From Chitinophagaceae bacterium (GTDB lineage Bacteria; Bacteroidota; Bacteroidia; Chitinophagales; Chitinophagaceae), in assembly GCA_016786745.1 (NCBI GenBank), contig JAEUVS010000038.1, positions 62,001-126,000 of the forward strand: a DNA stretch of 64,000 nt, read 5' to 3'. Below the pieces are notes generated by a model. The model saw nothing but the letters and a program-made list of their open reading frames with translations, was not told the origin of the DNA and searched no databases. Positions 1 through 9,012 of this stretch are shown here, one piece after another (position 1 is the first letter of the stretch; the number at the start of each line of letters is the position of its first letter). The translations under genes and the position numbers were made by a program.

Positions 1-1327
1 CCAGCCTGTCGTCGCCGCTATTGAACAACGATATCAATGCCTGTATTCTCGCGTCGCCGATATACTGGAGCTGTTCGTAATACGGACAATCCATATAAGT
101 TTCTACGGCACAAAGGCGGGCGGTGCGCCAACCCGTTTGCATAATTTGTGAAAGATCGCCGTTGTCGGATTCGAATTTGGCTTTCAGTTCAAACGGGTAG
201 CCGGTGAATGTTCCGTAAATATCATCAAGCATTAAAGGCTCCTGCCTGGTAACGATATGCAACTGGAGATACCTGTACGTTCTCCATGTAAGCGTTGTGT
301 ATTGCTGGTTAGCCGAGCCATCTGAAATGATACTGTCGCGCCTGCCCACAAAATGCTTTCCTTCCGTTTCATTTCGGTTACCCTTTTCCGGGTAATTGGT
401 ATACAAACTTTCAGCATATCCAATTGAAATTGATGCATCTTTTCCTGCACTGAAATGAATAGAAGCATATGCATTCGTGAGGTAACCCTGGTCGAGGAGG
501 AGATTGACAACAGTATTCGCAGGTATCGTTACAGGCGATTTTTCAGCAGGAAACGAAGCAGGCACATTTATTCCTTCTGCCTCGCGAACACTTTTTATCC
601 TTTCGGTCTTCAGCTCCATTTGAGGGAGCATCGATGGCACAAGCAGCCAGCCCACAGGAATACCAAATGGTCCCATAATATTTTTAGGGTTGCCGGGCAT
701 TACAATTTCCGCATTCTTCCACGACGATTCATCAAAGTCGGGTTTCATCCAGTTGCGCGGTTGCTCCGACATATGTACCAGTTCACCGGGGCCTGAAACA
801 TAATAGGTGTTCGGAATATTTGGCCGCAATGGCTTGTATGCTTTGTTACGTATTCCTTTCCAGGATGAATTTGTATTCACATCCGTCCCTGCTTCGGCGT
901 CTCCCTGCACTATCAGGCCGGTGCGTAATGAAATTTGGGCTTCGGGTCGCAATTGCGCCTCGTTCCACACGATTGCGCCAATCACATTCTCCCCGCGATG
1001 CAACCATTGCGCGATATCCACGGTTTCAAAGTTCCAGTGACCGATATCGTTGCGTGCCGGGCCGAGTGAAACAAGCTTTTCATTTATAAATAGTTTATAC
1101 CTGTTGTCGGCCGACACATGAATCGTGTAAGATGAAGGCTTCGACGACAGGTTGATCTTTTTACGAAAAAGATAAACGCCGTACTGGTCGGATGGCTCGC
1201 CGGCAACTTCAATCCACGACGCGGCCCATTGTTTATGGAGTAAGTCGCGCTGAATGTTTTGTGATACTACACGACCGGGTACAATAAGAACAGCGATGAA
1301 TAAAGCAGCAAGCAGTAGGTATTTCAT
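1..1327 (-). CDS. GH78 alpha-L-rhamnosidase-like protein, 5' part only
   Basis: The reading frame is open from an ATG at 1327 to the window edge, giving about 442 residues; the C-terminal part lies outside. It starts with a Sec signal peptide (MKYLLLAALFIAV, ending near VVSQ). Residues about 30-300 look like the beta-sandwich domains that precede GH78 catalytic barrels, including a Trp-rich stretch WAASWIEVAGEPSDQYGVYLF. Near residues 410-435 the motif YMDCPYYEQLQYIGDARIQ corresponds to the DCPxRxE...GD active-site region of GH78, in the YYEQLQY variant I associate with Bacteroidota members. Likely role: removal of terminal rhamnose from pectic or other polysaccharides in the periplasm or outside the cell. 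The exact substrate cannot be read. Its start lies 5 nt from the stop of the upstream endonuclease gene on the same strand, so the two may be co-transcribed. Confidence 0.8.
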   Translation of the reverse strand, partial: MKYLLLAALFIAVLIVPGRVVSQNIQRDLLHKQWAASWIEVAGEPSDQYGVYLFRKKINLSSKPSSYTIHVSADNRYKLFINEKLVSLGPARNDIGHWNFETVDIAQWLHRGENVIGAIVWNEAQLRPEAQISLRTGLIVQGDAEAGTDVNTNSSWKGIRNKAYKPLRPNIPNTYYVSGPGELVHMSEQPRNWMKPDFDESSWKNAEIVMPGNPKNIMGPFGIPVGWLLVPSMLPQMELKTERIKSVREAEGINVPASFPAEKSPVTIPANTVVNLLLDQGYLTNAYASIHFSAGKDASISIGYAESLYTNYPEKGNRNETEGKHFVGRRDSIISDGSANQQYTTLTWRTYRYLQLHIVTRQEPLMLDDIYGTFTGYPFELKAKFESDNGDLSQIMQTGWRTARLCAVETYMDCPYYEQLQYIGDARIQALISLFNSGDDRL

Positions 1328-1332
1328 TTTGG

Positions 1333-1968
1333 CTAATTCTGAGAAATGACTTTTTTATAATACTCGCAAACATCCCTCATAAAACATATCTCACACTTTG
1401 GTTTTGGCCTGCATATCTCACGTCCGAGGAACGACATCGCCATACCCGCGTCCCAATATTTTCGAGGAAGAATCTCCATTAATTGCTGCTCGATCTTTTT
1501 CGGGTCTTCGGTGTCCACTATTCCAAGCCTTGGCGCCACCCGGATAGTATGCAGGTCAACCATTATGCCTTCAGCGGGCAAACCCGCTTCCCGCAATATA
1601 ACGTTGGCCGATTTTCTCCCTATACCGGGCAATGCTGTTAACCCATCGAGTGTGGTCGGTATGCTGCTGTCTGTTTTAAGTTCCTTCGCGATTTTTATGA
1701 GCCAGTTTGCTTTGTTGCCACTGCTCCTCACACCTTCTATAAATGGCATCAGCGTTTCCGGGGTATATGTGGCCAGGACTTTCATGTTGGGAATTTCTTT
1801 GAACAGCGTTTCCGCTACCTGGTTAATGTGCCTGTCGCTGTCGCGCGCGGACAGTATTACCATCACCATAAGCTGAAAGGTATTCTTGTAATCAAGTGGA
1901 TGTTTTTTCCCTTTGTATTTGTCCAATAACCGCTTTGTTGCATCTACCCAATCTGTTTTAGACGACAT
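1333..1968 (-). CDS. nth: endonuclease III family DNA glycosylase/AP lyase
   Basis: 211 residues, the usual length for Nth. The helix-hairpin-helix motif LPGIGRKSANV (about 113-123) carries the Schiff-base Lys119, and Asp138 in VDLHTIRV is the second catalytic residue. A C-terminal 4Fe-4S cluster motif is present with Cys186, 192, 195 and 201. Its spacing is C-x5-C-x2-C-x5-C, one residue shorter in the first gap than the C-x6-C-x2-C-x5-C of E. coli Nth. It should excise oxidised pyrimidines and nick abasic sites in base-excision repair in the cytoplasm. It is the only obvious DNA-repair gene in the window. The symbol is assigned by family; a paralogous Nth-like role is possible. Confidence 0.88.
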   Translation of the reverse strand: MSSKTDWVDATKRLLDKYKGKKHPLDYKNTFQLMVMVILSARDSDRHINQVAETLFKEIPNMKVLATYTPETLMPFIEGVRSSGNKANWLIKIAKELKTDSSIPTTLDGLTALPGIGRKSANVILREAGLPAEGIMVDLHTIRVAPRLGIVDTEDPKKIEQQLMEILPRKYWDAGMAMSFLGREICRPKPKCEICFMRDVCEYYKKVISQN

Positions 1969-2110
1969 AAAAATAAATTGTGATTTAAGTTACTGTGTAT
2001 GAAGGTAAAAGAAACTCCCCGAAGGTATCCATCCTGGTTGGCTGTTAAATTGCAAATGTCTACATAATCGCCCGACCCCTTTAGCGTTTATACGTACTAA
2101 GGCGCTGACA

Positions 2111-4639
2111 ATGAAACTTAGACTGGCATATATACATAGGGCTTTGTGGATGGGAACACTTCTCTTTTCCGGTTCCACCTTGTTTGCGCAAAAAGCGCAA
2201 CGCCGCGACGCTGCACAACAAACTGTAATCGCCGGTCCTCAATATAAAAGGTCTTCAGTCCACAATTTTCTGTGGGGTAAGCATTACCGGAAAGAATGGA
2301 GTACACCGGTAACGATCCGGAATTTTTACCTCGATACCGCCCGTGGCGGCCTCATTCCTTATGAAACCGGCGGAAGCAGGCAAACAACCAGCCTCAAACT
2401 TCATGATGGCCGCGACAGGGAATATGTGCTGAGAAGTCTGGACAAGCGCTATAGTGCCGCATTACCTGAATTGTACCGTAACACTTTTATAGAAAGCCTC
2501 ACGAACGACCAGGTGTCAATCGCTCATCCTTACGGCGCGCTCATTGTTGCGCCGTTAGCGGAAGCCGCCGGCGTTTATCATACAAATCCAACCGACGTTT
2601 ATCTTCCAAAACAAAAAACACTCGGCAAATTCAATAATACCCACGGCAACAAACTTTATCTTTTTGAACAACGCCCCGACGAAAACTGGCGGTCAGCCGA
2701 CAATCCTGGCAATGCCTCAAATATCATCGGCACCGATAAATTGTTTGAAAAACTTCATGAGGATAATACAATAGCTGTAGACCAGCGGGAATTTGTAAAG
2801 GCCCGTTTGTTTGATATGCTTATTGGCGACTGGAGCCGCCATGAAGATCAATGGAAGTGGGCGCAGGTAGAAAATGAGAACGGCACGATATATAAACCTA
2901 TTCCCCGCGACCGCGATCATGCTTTCACAAAATTTGATGGAACCCTTTTGAAATTTGTGTCGGCAGCCGCTGGCGTAAGCCATATTCAATCCTTCGCACC
3001 AACTATTTCAAACATTCGTTCCTACAACTACTCTGCGCGTAATCTCGACAGGGTAATGACCAATCATGCAACCCGCTCGCAGTGGATGATCGCCGCCCAG
3101 GAATTGCAGCGCGACTTGCCAGATTCTGTAATAGAAAATGCGGTGCGACAGATGCCGAAGGAAGTATTTCCGATTTCGGGTGAAGAAATAACTGCAAAGC
3201 TGAAATCGCGGAGAGATCATTTGCAGGAATACGCAAAAGGTTACTATGAATTTATCGCCAAAGAAGTGGATGTAACAGGAACTGCGGGCAACGAATATTT
3301 TGAAATTTCAGATGATGCTTCCGGTAACTTATCCCTTAAGGCTTATGCGTTAGATGGCAATGGAAGCAAGGGTCGCATTTTTTATGAAAGATCGTTTCCA
3401 TTAGGTGAAACAAAGGAATTACGTGTTTATGGTTTAGGTGGCAACGATAAATATGATATTAACCTTGCAGGAAAATCTAAGACGGTTGTTCGGGTAATTG
3501 GTGCGCGCAAAAATGATGAATACAATGTTGCATCCGATCACAAGCTTCATATTTATGATGCGCCAGGAGATACCGCTGCGCGTTATAAATACGAAGCATT
3601 CAAATACAATAAGAAGGGATTCAGTCCTTCGCTTTACTACGGCAAGCAACACATTATTTACGTGGGTGCCGCGTTTAAAAAAGTCAGGTACAAATGGGGT
3701 AAATCTCCGTATGCGAGTATGCACGAGATGTACCTGCATTATTCCCCAACGCAAAATGCGCTTCGCACAGGATACGAAGGAATAGTAAATAATTTTGTGG
3801 GAAGATGGAATTTGCTTCTCAATGCCAACTACGACTGGGTAAAAGTGATCAACTTTTTCGGTGTGGGCAACGATGCCAAAAAAAGTACCGACGATCGCAA
3901 TTTTTATCGGCTAAGAAGTGAGAGCGGATATATGAGTGCCGGTTTGAGCCACAACATCGGGCAGCAGGGAAATTTTGTTATTTCGCCATTCTTTCAGACA
4001 GTAAAGCTGCTTAACGATCCTGAACGCTTCCTTATAAAAGACTACCTGCGCGGCACCGTCAACAATCAATACTTCGACACGAAAAAATTTCTTGGCGTAA
4101 GCGCGGGGCTTAAGCTTCAGAAAGTTGACAACGAGGTGCTGCCAACAAAGGGAGTGCGGTTTACTACATCTGCTGCCTACACAAAAAATATTAGTGATCC
4201 TAAGCAATCGTACAGCATCGGCAGTGATCTGCACGTGTATCTTCCGTTATCAAATCACTTTGTGTTGTCGGTTAAAAACGGTGCGGCGAATATTAGTGGC
4301 GAGCCGGAATTTTATCAGCTGAACCCAATAGGAGGTCGAAGGTTGCGCGGTTATCGTCGTGAACGATTCTGGGGCAACACGGCATACTATAACAATAATG
4401 AGTTGCAATACCTCTTCAATTTCCGGAGCTTTTTATTTAATGGCAAAATGGGTTTCTTCGCTTTCGCCGACCAGGGAAGGGTTTGGGTGAAAGAAGAGAA
4501 GTCGGATACGTGGCACTATGGTTATGGAGGAGGACTTATTCTTTCACCGTTTAACAAGATTTACGTTGCTGCGAGTTATGGAATTTCGCCGGAGAATAAG
4601 GGGATAATTCATTTAGAGTTGAGAAGAGCGTTGAAATAA
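2111..4639 (+). CDS. outer-membrane beta-barrel protein with N-terminal kinase-like region
   Basis: 842 residues with a signal peptide (TLLFSGSTLFAQ, about 15-26). The C-terminal half (about 500-842) has alternating aromatic/polar strands and motifs of the BamA/TamA surface-antigen barrel (GGRRLRGYRRERFWGN; the C-terminus has strand-like YVAASYGISPENKGIIHLEL). The N-terminal half has GDWSRHEDQW at 239-248 and PRDRDHAF at 265-272. These resemble the D-R-H catalytic loop and the metal-binding Asp of atypical kinases such as CotH, HipA and FAM20. Related Bacteroidota proteins often carry an additional metallophosphoesterase domain, which is absent here. Barrel location is well supported; kinase activity is inference. 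The ATG at 2111 begins a positively charged signal-peptide n-region. An inverted repeat follows the stop. Confidence 0.7.
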   Translation: MKLRLAYIHRALWMGTLLFSGSTLFAQKAQRRDAAQQTVIAGPQYKRSSVHNFLWGKHYRKEWSTPVTIRNFYLDTARGGLIPYETGGSRQTTSLKLHDGRDREYVLRSLDKRYSAALPELYRNTFIESLTNDQVSIAHPYGALIVAPLAEAAGVYHTNPTDVYLPKQKTLGKFNNTHGNKLYLFEQRPDENWRSADNPGNASNIIGTDKLFEKLHEDNTIAVDQREFVKARLFDMLIGDWSRHEDQWKWAQVENENGTIYKPIPRDRDHAFTKFDGTLLKFVSAAAGVSHIQSFAPTISNIRSYNYSARNLDRVMTNHATRSQWMIAAQELQRDLPDSVIENAVRQMPKEVFPISGEEITAKLKSRRDHLQEYAKGYYEFIAKEVDVTGTAGNEYFEISDDASGNLSLKAYALDGNGSKGRIFYERSFPLGETKELRVYGLGGNDKYDINLAGKSKTVVRVIGARKNDEYNVASDHKLHIYDAPGDTAARYKYEAFKYNKKGFSPSLYYGKQHIIYVGAAFKKVRYKWGKSPYASMHEMYLHYSPTQNALRTGYEGIVNNFVGRWNLLLNANYDWVKVINFFGVGNDAKKSTDDRNFYRLRSESGYMSAGLSHNIGQQGNFVISPFFQTVKLLNDPERFLIKDYLRGTVNNQYFDTKKFLGVSAGLKLQKVDNEVLPTKGVRFTTSAAYTKNISDPKQSYSIGSDLHVYLPLSNHFVLSVKNGAANISGEPEFYQLNPIGGRRLRGYRRERFWGNTAYYNNNELQYLFNFRSFLFNGKMGFFAFADQGRVWVKEEKSDTWHYGYGGGLILSPFNKIYVAASYGISPENKGIIHLELRRALK

Positions 4640-4666
4640 GAGAATTTCGGATTTTTAAATTAAAAA

Positions 4667-4704
4667 AAAGTGTTGCATACCTAAAAATTTGTACGCAACA
4701 CTTT
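4667..4704 (-). terminator. intrinsic terminator between convergent genes
   Basis: Arms 4667-4680 (AAAGTGTTGCATAC) and 4691-4704 (GTACGCAACACTTT) form a 14-bp stem with one mismatch and a 10-nt loop. On the minus strand the stem runs into a run of T, so it fits termination of the quinoprotein pseudogene; on the plus strand there is no T-run after it, so termination of the barrel gene is less certain. Confidence 0.75.
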
Positions 4705-4725
4705 GTCGGATATTTGGATAATAAT

Positions 4726-6061
4726 CTAATCTCTGCCGCTCTTATTCTCACCGTGGTGCTTTTTATTTCCTACCAGCTTATAAATTTTACCCGTGTTTCC
4801 TGTCGGTCCAACTTCAACGGTGGTAAGAACATACATTTCACCACTAAGATCCTGGCCGAAGCCTTTCACATACTGGCCGAGATGCTCGCCAAAACTTTTC
4901 AAATTCAGTTTCTCATACGACCACAATCCACGCTCAAATCCTCCCCTGCTTACAAATATTTGTCCCTGTGCAGCACCTTCAGCGGCCGAAAAGCTGCCAA
5001 ACACATATTTGCCTTTTAAACCGGGAATATCATTTCCCCTGTAAACATTTCCTCCAATCACTGCAACAGTTATACCATTTCCGCCGGGATGCGATGCATT
5101 TCTCAATTCAAGCACCGGATCGATCAATTTGTTTCCGAACGCGTCAAACCGCACGCAGTTGGGTAACTCAGTAAGTTCATTCGCTGCATTGAAGCAATGT
5201 GTCGCTTCCTTCACATTCCATCCGTAGTTCCCTCCTTTTCTAACAATACTTACTTCTTCATACAAATTTTGTCCAGCATCTCCTGCAAACAACCGGTTTC
5301 CTCCACTCATATCAAATGAAAACCTGTAAGGATTTCTAAAACCATATGCGTAGATTTCGTCGAGCCCGGCCTTCCCCACAAATGGATTATCGCGTGGTAT
5401 AGAATAATTATTTCCATTGCGTGAGCTATTCACATCAATGCGCAGGATACTGCCCATGAAATTCGCCTCTACATCCTGTCCGTTATGCGATTGTTCCTCC
5501 ATTATGATTGAATTGCGGATGTGCTTCTTCAAGAATTACTTTTTCATAACCCATGTCGGCCCCATTCCTGTTTCCTGATACTCTGAATTCAGAAATTCTT
5601 ACCGTGCTGTTCCATATTTTGGGAAGACCCGTGTTACCCGCGTCGGTAGTGGGACCACCCGGGGGCGGTGGTGCATTATAGAACAGGTAAAATTTTCCGT
5701 TGTATTTGAAGTGAGGATGAAATGCAAGTCCGAGCAAACCGCGTTCATCATAGAACGCCTGCAACGTCACTATTTTGGATGTGATGTCTATGAACGGCTC
5801 TGGAAGTATTTTTCCGTTTCTGTCAATGATCCACACTTTTCCGACCTGGTCGACTACAAATAATCTTTTTGATCCGTCGGGCGCGTCAACCAAGGCAACA
5901 GGAGAAACAAAATTGTCGGCCACGAGTTTCAGATCAATGTCTTTTGAGAGCCTTAATTCATCCGATTGCGTCACAGAAAGTGAGTCCGGGGGCGCTGCGT
6001 CAAATTTTTTACAACCGGAAATTACAATGAGAGAAAAAAATACGATAAATAGTTTTTTCAT
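4726..6061 (-). pseudogene. quinoprotein sugar dehydrogenase (GSDH/sorbosone type), broken by internal deletion
   Basis: Two adjacent minus-strand frames belong to one beta-propeller sugar dehydrogenase. The first (6061 to 5483) has a lipoprotein signal (LIVISGC, Cys17) and runs to NHNGGTIA before a stop. The second, in another frame, resumes at HNGQDVEAN followed by MGSILRIDV and continues to the normal C-terminus at 4726. In intact relatives these motifs are separated by a strand with the FGPDGxLYxxxGDGG segment that helps form the PQQ/Ca2+ pocket; the intact paralogue at 34274-35983 has YIGIGDGG there. About 25-40 residues are therefore missing and the frame has shifted. A single-base sequencing error would not remove that segment. 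The remnant probably does not make an active enzyme. An internal TTG at 5532 could start the downstream half. Confidence 0.8.
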
Positions 6062-6181
6062 AGCAAACCTGTTTTAAATCGTCAATAATTTAAAAGATCA
6101 AAAAACCAATGAGGATTTTTGGGGATTTGCCGAAATGTAATTGAACAGGCGAGGGCATAGAAGAATCGAGAAACTTCATAC

Positions 6182-6193
6182 GCAAGCGTTTGC
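6182..6193. promoter_or_regulatory. LacI/GalR-type operator candidate (one mismatch)
   Basis: GCAAGCGTTTGC differs at one base from the palindrome GCAAACGTTTGC found at 15493 and 29418. It lies between the divergent quinoprotein pseudogene and the GH123-like gene, 95 bp upstream of the latter's ATG. Confidence 0.55.
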
Positions 6194-6287
6194 CTGACGG
6201 TTGCTTGAAAAATTTCAATAGAATTGCTGTCCAATCATCATGAGAGTCAACTATCTGATAATAAAGAGTTCCTTTCAATTTACCCAC

Positions 6288-8087
6288 ATGAAAAAAAAAT
6301 TCTCCACCGTTTTTTCAGTACTATTTTTTATCGTCGCGATGCTTTCAATCGCCACTGTAACTTTCAGCCAGCAAAAAACAGGAGCAAACGACCCAAAGGC
6401 CGGTCTTGTTTCGTTTGACACATTATCTGTATGGGCCGTGCCCGCCGAACAGAAAGTAAGGCCCGACGATAAAGTAGAAGCAGAAAACATTATATGGTCG
6501 CGGAAAAGTAATACTGTAACCGTCGCGGGCGCCGGAAATGAACACGTTCCCTTCCAGGTGGTAATCACCAGTCCTGTTCCACCAGGAAGGAGACCAAAAC
6601 CCGCTGATGGCTTTTTTCTCGAGGCAACCGATCTCGTATCATCAAATGGAAAAACAATTCCGCGTTCGCAGGTAAATCTCTACCTGCAGCACTATATCAT
6701 GTTATATGCTAAATCGGGACCCGTTGGCGCCCCCGGAGTGTGGCCCGATGCAATCGTTCCGCTGAAAGAGCCATTCAGCATGGCGGCGCAATATTCGGTA
6801 GTAAAAAATCGCCCGATCTGGATAGATGTCACGGTGCCAACAAATACTCCTGCCGGAAAATACAACGGCGCTATCACCGTAACACAACATGGAAAAAATG
6901 TAGGAACAGTAAAATTACAGCTGCAGGTTTACGGCTTTTCAATTCCTGAAAAAACCAGCCTGGTCAGCTATATGAATATTTCTAAGGGATGGATGTCGAG
7001 ATTCTATCATAAAGAATCATCTTCCGAAGAAATGGATAAACTCACACAGGTGTACTACGATTTTCTTTACAGTCGCAGGATGGAGCCGTGGTTCAACTAC
7101 CAGCTCACACCCGAAGTTTCTGTAAATGGGGATAATGTGACAGTTAAATTCGACGATGTGCGTTACGACTATTACATGAATAAATTGAAAAGCAATCGAG
7201 TGCTGCTCGAAACTTTTCCAAATGAACTGGAAAGAAGTGTGAAGGATAAGCAATTTTCAAAACCGTTCATTGCTAAAGCCAAATCGTATATCACACAGGT
7301 GAAAACATATTTCGAGAAAAATGGATGGAAGGATAAATTGGTTTTCAACAGCCCGATAGATGAGCCAAACACAAAGGAAGAATATGAAGAAACCCGCGAA
7401 TGGGCGCGAATTGTTCATGAAGCTGCGCCGGGAGTACCTTTTCTCTCTACAGAATCGCCCGTATCCGATAACCCCGAATGGGGCAAGCTTACAGGTTTCG
7501 TGAATAATTTTTCTATTCATGGAAATGCTTTAAACGAGCAGGAAGTAAAAAAAGCGATACGTGAGGAGCAAAGCAAAGGAGGAGAGATGACGTGGTATAT
7601 TTCATGCGACCAGATTTATCCGCAACCCAACTATTTTATTGACGCGCCCGCAATGGATCCGGTAATGGTGCCCTGGATCACTGAACAATATAAAATGACA
7701 GGCTTTCTCTACTGGGCCGCTAATTTCTGGACGGAAACGCCTAACCCCTGGCTTGATGCGGTTACGTTTATTTCAGGATATCTCTGCAGCGACGGTTATG
7801 TGCTAAACGGTGAAGGTTCGCTGTTGTACCCTGGTGATTATGTGAAAAGGTACACGGGTCAACCTGATGTAAACGGACCCGTTTCATCGCTCCGTTTTGA
7901 ATTGCTTCGCGAAGGAATTGAAGATTACGACTATTTGCAGATGCTTAAGAAGGCTGGTAAAAAAGAATTCGCCGATTCGATAGTCAATAAGATGGTTATT
8001 GATGTAAGCACGTTTTCACGCAATCCGCAGGATCTGTATGCCGCAAGGAGAGCCATGGCCCAGGAACTGGAAAAAATAAGCAGGTAA
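6288..8087 (+). CDS. GH123-like glycoside hydrolase (DUF4091 catalytic domain)
   Basis: The ATG at 6288 is chosen because it opens a clean signal peptide (MKKKFSTVFSVLFFIVAML, cleaved near FSQQ); an in-frame ATG at 6240 would add an unlikely extension. This gives 599 residues. An N-terminal beta-sandwich (about 40-220) is followed by a TIM-barrel-like domain. The acidic pair Asp358-Glu359 in NSPIDEPNTKEE matches the adjacent Asp-Glu used by GH123 hexosaminidases in substrate-assisted catalysis. The C-terminal motif REGIEDYDYLQML is typical of DUF4091 proteins. GH123 enzymes cleave beta-linked N-acetylgalactosamine, so an amino-sugar substrate is plausible but unproven. A LacI-type operator candidate lies upstream. 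It is exported, probably to the periplasm. Confidence 0.75.
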   Translation: MKKKFSTVFSVLFFIVAMLSIATVTFSQQKTGANDPKAGLVSFDTLSVWAVPAEQKVRPDDKVEAENIIWSRKSNTVTVAGAGNEHVPFQVVITSPVPPGRRPKPADGFFLEATDLVSSNGKTIPRSQVNLYLQHYIMLYAKSGPVGAPGVWPDAIVPLKEPFSMAAQYSVVKNRPIWIDVTVPTNTPAGKYNGAITVTQHGKNVGTVKLQLQVYGFSIPEKTSLVSYMNISKGWMSRFYHKESSSEEMDKLTQVYYDFLYSRRMEPWFNYQLTPEVSVNGDNVTVKFDDVRYDYYMNKLKSNRVLLETFPNELERSVKDKQFSKPFIAKAKSYITQVKTYFEKNGWKDKLVFNSPIDEPNTKEEYEETREWARIVHEAAPGVPFLSTESPVSDNPEWGKLTGFVNNFSIHGNALNEQEVKKAIREEQSKGGEMTWYISCDQIYPQPNYFIDAPAMDPVMVPWITEQYKMTGFLYWAANFWTETPNPWLDAVTFISGYLCSDGYVLNGEGSLLYPGDYVKRYTGQPDVNGPVSSLRFELLREGIEDYDYLQMLKKAGKKEFADSIVNKMVIDVSTFSRNPQDLYAARRAMAQELEKISR

Positions 8088-8175
8088 CAACCTGGCATAG
8101 CACAAAAGTTTCTACCGTGGTGCGCACCTTCGACAACAGAACAGATTTTAATTACCTGGTCATACAAGTCTTTCA

Positions 8176-8183
8176 TAAATTTG
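8176..8183 (+). promoter_or_regulatory. possible Bacteroidota -7 promoter element
   Basis: TAAATTTG matches the TAnnTTTG consensus exactly and lies 19 nt before the ATG at 8203, ahead of the four-gene envelope cluster. I see no convincing -33 TTTG partner at the expected distance. Confidence 0.3.
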
Positions 8184-8202
8184 TCGGATTCGCAACCTGT
8201 CC

Positions 8203-9000
8203 ATGAGTAAACTTCAGAGAAGTATTTTTACAAAGATCGAACTCTCCGATTTACTTGCACGCCTGCAGGAAGCCCAGCAATTATATCTCGACGGCCTCGA
8301 AAATGAATATATCGCGGAGATGGGCCGTTTCAACAATCAGTTCCGCACGTTGCAGCCCCTCCAGGCGAACATCGCTACGTTATCGGATAACATAAGCACG
8401 CTAGTCGGCCACCGGAATGCGTCGGAATTACATATTTTATCCTCCGAAGCAAAGGATTTTCTGGAGAATATATATGATGGATTATCGGCAAAACCGCGCA
8501 GGAAAAAAATAAATGCGTGGGTTTTTATCATTCCTGCCCTGGTTTTAGCGGGTATCTTTCTTTATCCCAGGCTTAAAGAAATGTATTTTAAAGAAAAGCA
8601 GGACGAAGAAATTTTCCTGAATGAAGAAAAATACCGTGAGCAAACGCTGAAAGATATTTTTTCGTTGCAAAAATCACTTACGGCATACTATAAAGACAAC
8701 AATCATTATCCTGAAAGCAGCGGTGGATGGGATGCGGTTGTAGCGCCATTTGGACAGTCGAAAAACGAGTGGATACCCGGGTTAGTGCCGAAGTACATCA
8801 GCAAATTACCTGTTGATCCAAGAAGATTCAGGACATCTGTTCAGCAATACATGTATAAGTCCAATGGAAAAGGCTATAAATTAGTGGCGCATTATCCGGT
8901 TGGAATGTCAGATATAATCAATAATCATCCAGAGCTTGTTGATCCTGTGAGGCCGTCGTGGGCGTTTGGTGTTTGGACCGAAGACGCTAAGTCCTGGTAA
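8203..9000 (+). CDS. single-pass membrane protein with pseudopilin-like C-terminal domain
   Basis: 265 residues. The first 100 residues are helical and polar, with a possible coiled coil. One transmembrane helix spans about 105-121 (WVFIIPALVLAGIFLYP). The C-terminal part begins LKDIFSLQKSLTAYYKDNNHYPES and contains WIPGLVPKYISKLPVDPRR, a pattern of type II secretion major pseudopilins (GspG-like globular domain). It lacks the N-terminal prepilin cleavage signal, so it is not a standard pilin. It sits 12 nt before the LIC_10190-type gene and probably shares its transcript. The role is unknown. A scaffold or substrate-presenting subunit for the neighbouring glycan machinery is one guess. Confidence 0.6.
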   Translation: MSKLQRSIFTKIELSDLLARLQEAQQLYLDGLENEYIAEMGRFNNQFRTLQPLQANIATLSDNISTLVGHRNASELHILSSEAKDFLENIYDGLSAKPRRKKINAWVFIIPALVLAGIFLYPRLKEMYFKEKQDEEIFLNEEKYREQTLKDIFSLQKSLTAYYKDNNHYPESSGGWDAVVAPFGQSKNEWIPGLVPKYISKLPVDPRRFRTSVQQYMYKSNGKGYKLVAHYPVGMSDIINNHPELVDPVRPSWAFGVWTEDAKSW

Positions 9001-9012
9001 AAAAATATTTAA

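Noticed and set aside
455..1089. Plus-strand frames of 77-113 residues opposite the GH78 gene
   Set aside because: They have no signal, motif or start context and mirror a well-supported minus-strand frame that runs to the window edge.
5483..5532. Simple sequencing error as the cause of the quinoprotein break
   Set aside because: A one-base error would shift frame but would not remove the conserved propeller segment between NHNGG and NGQDVEAN.
8176..8183. Genome-wide use of the TAnnTTTG promoter consensus to place promoters
   Set aside because: Only one exact match was linked to a gene start, without a clear -33 element, so other promoters were not claimed.
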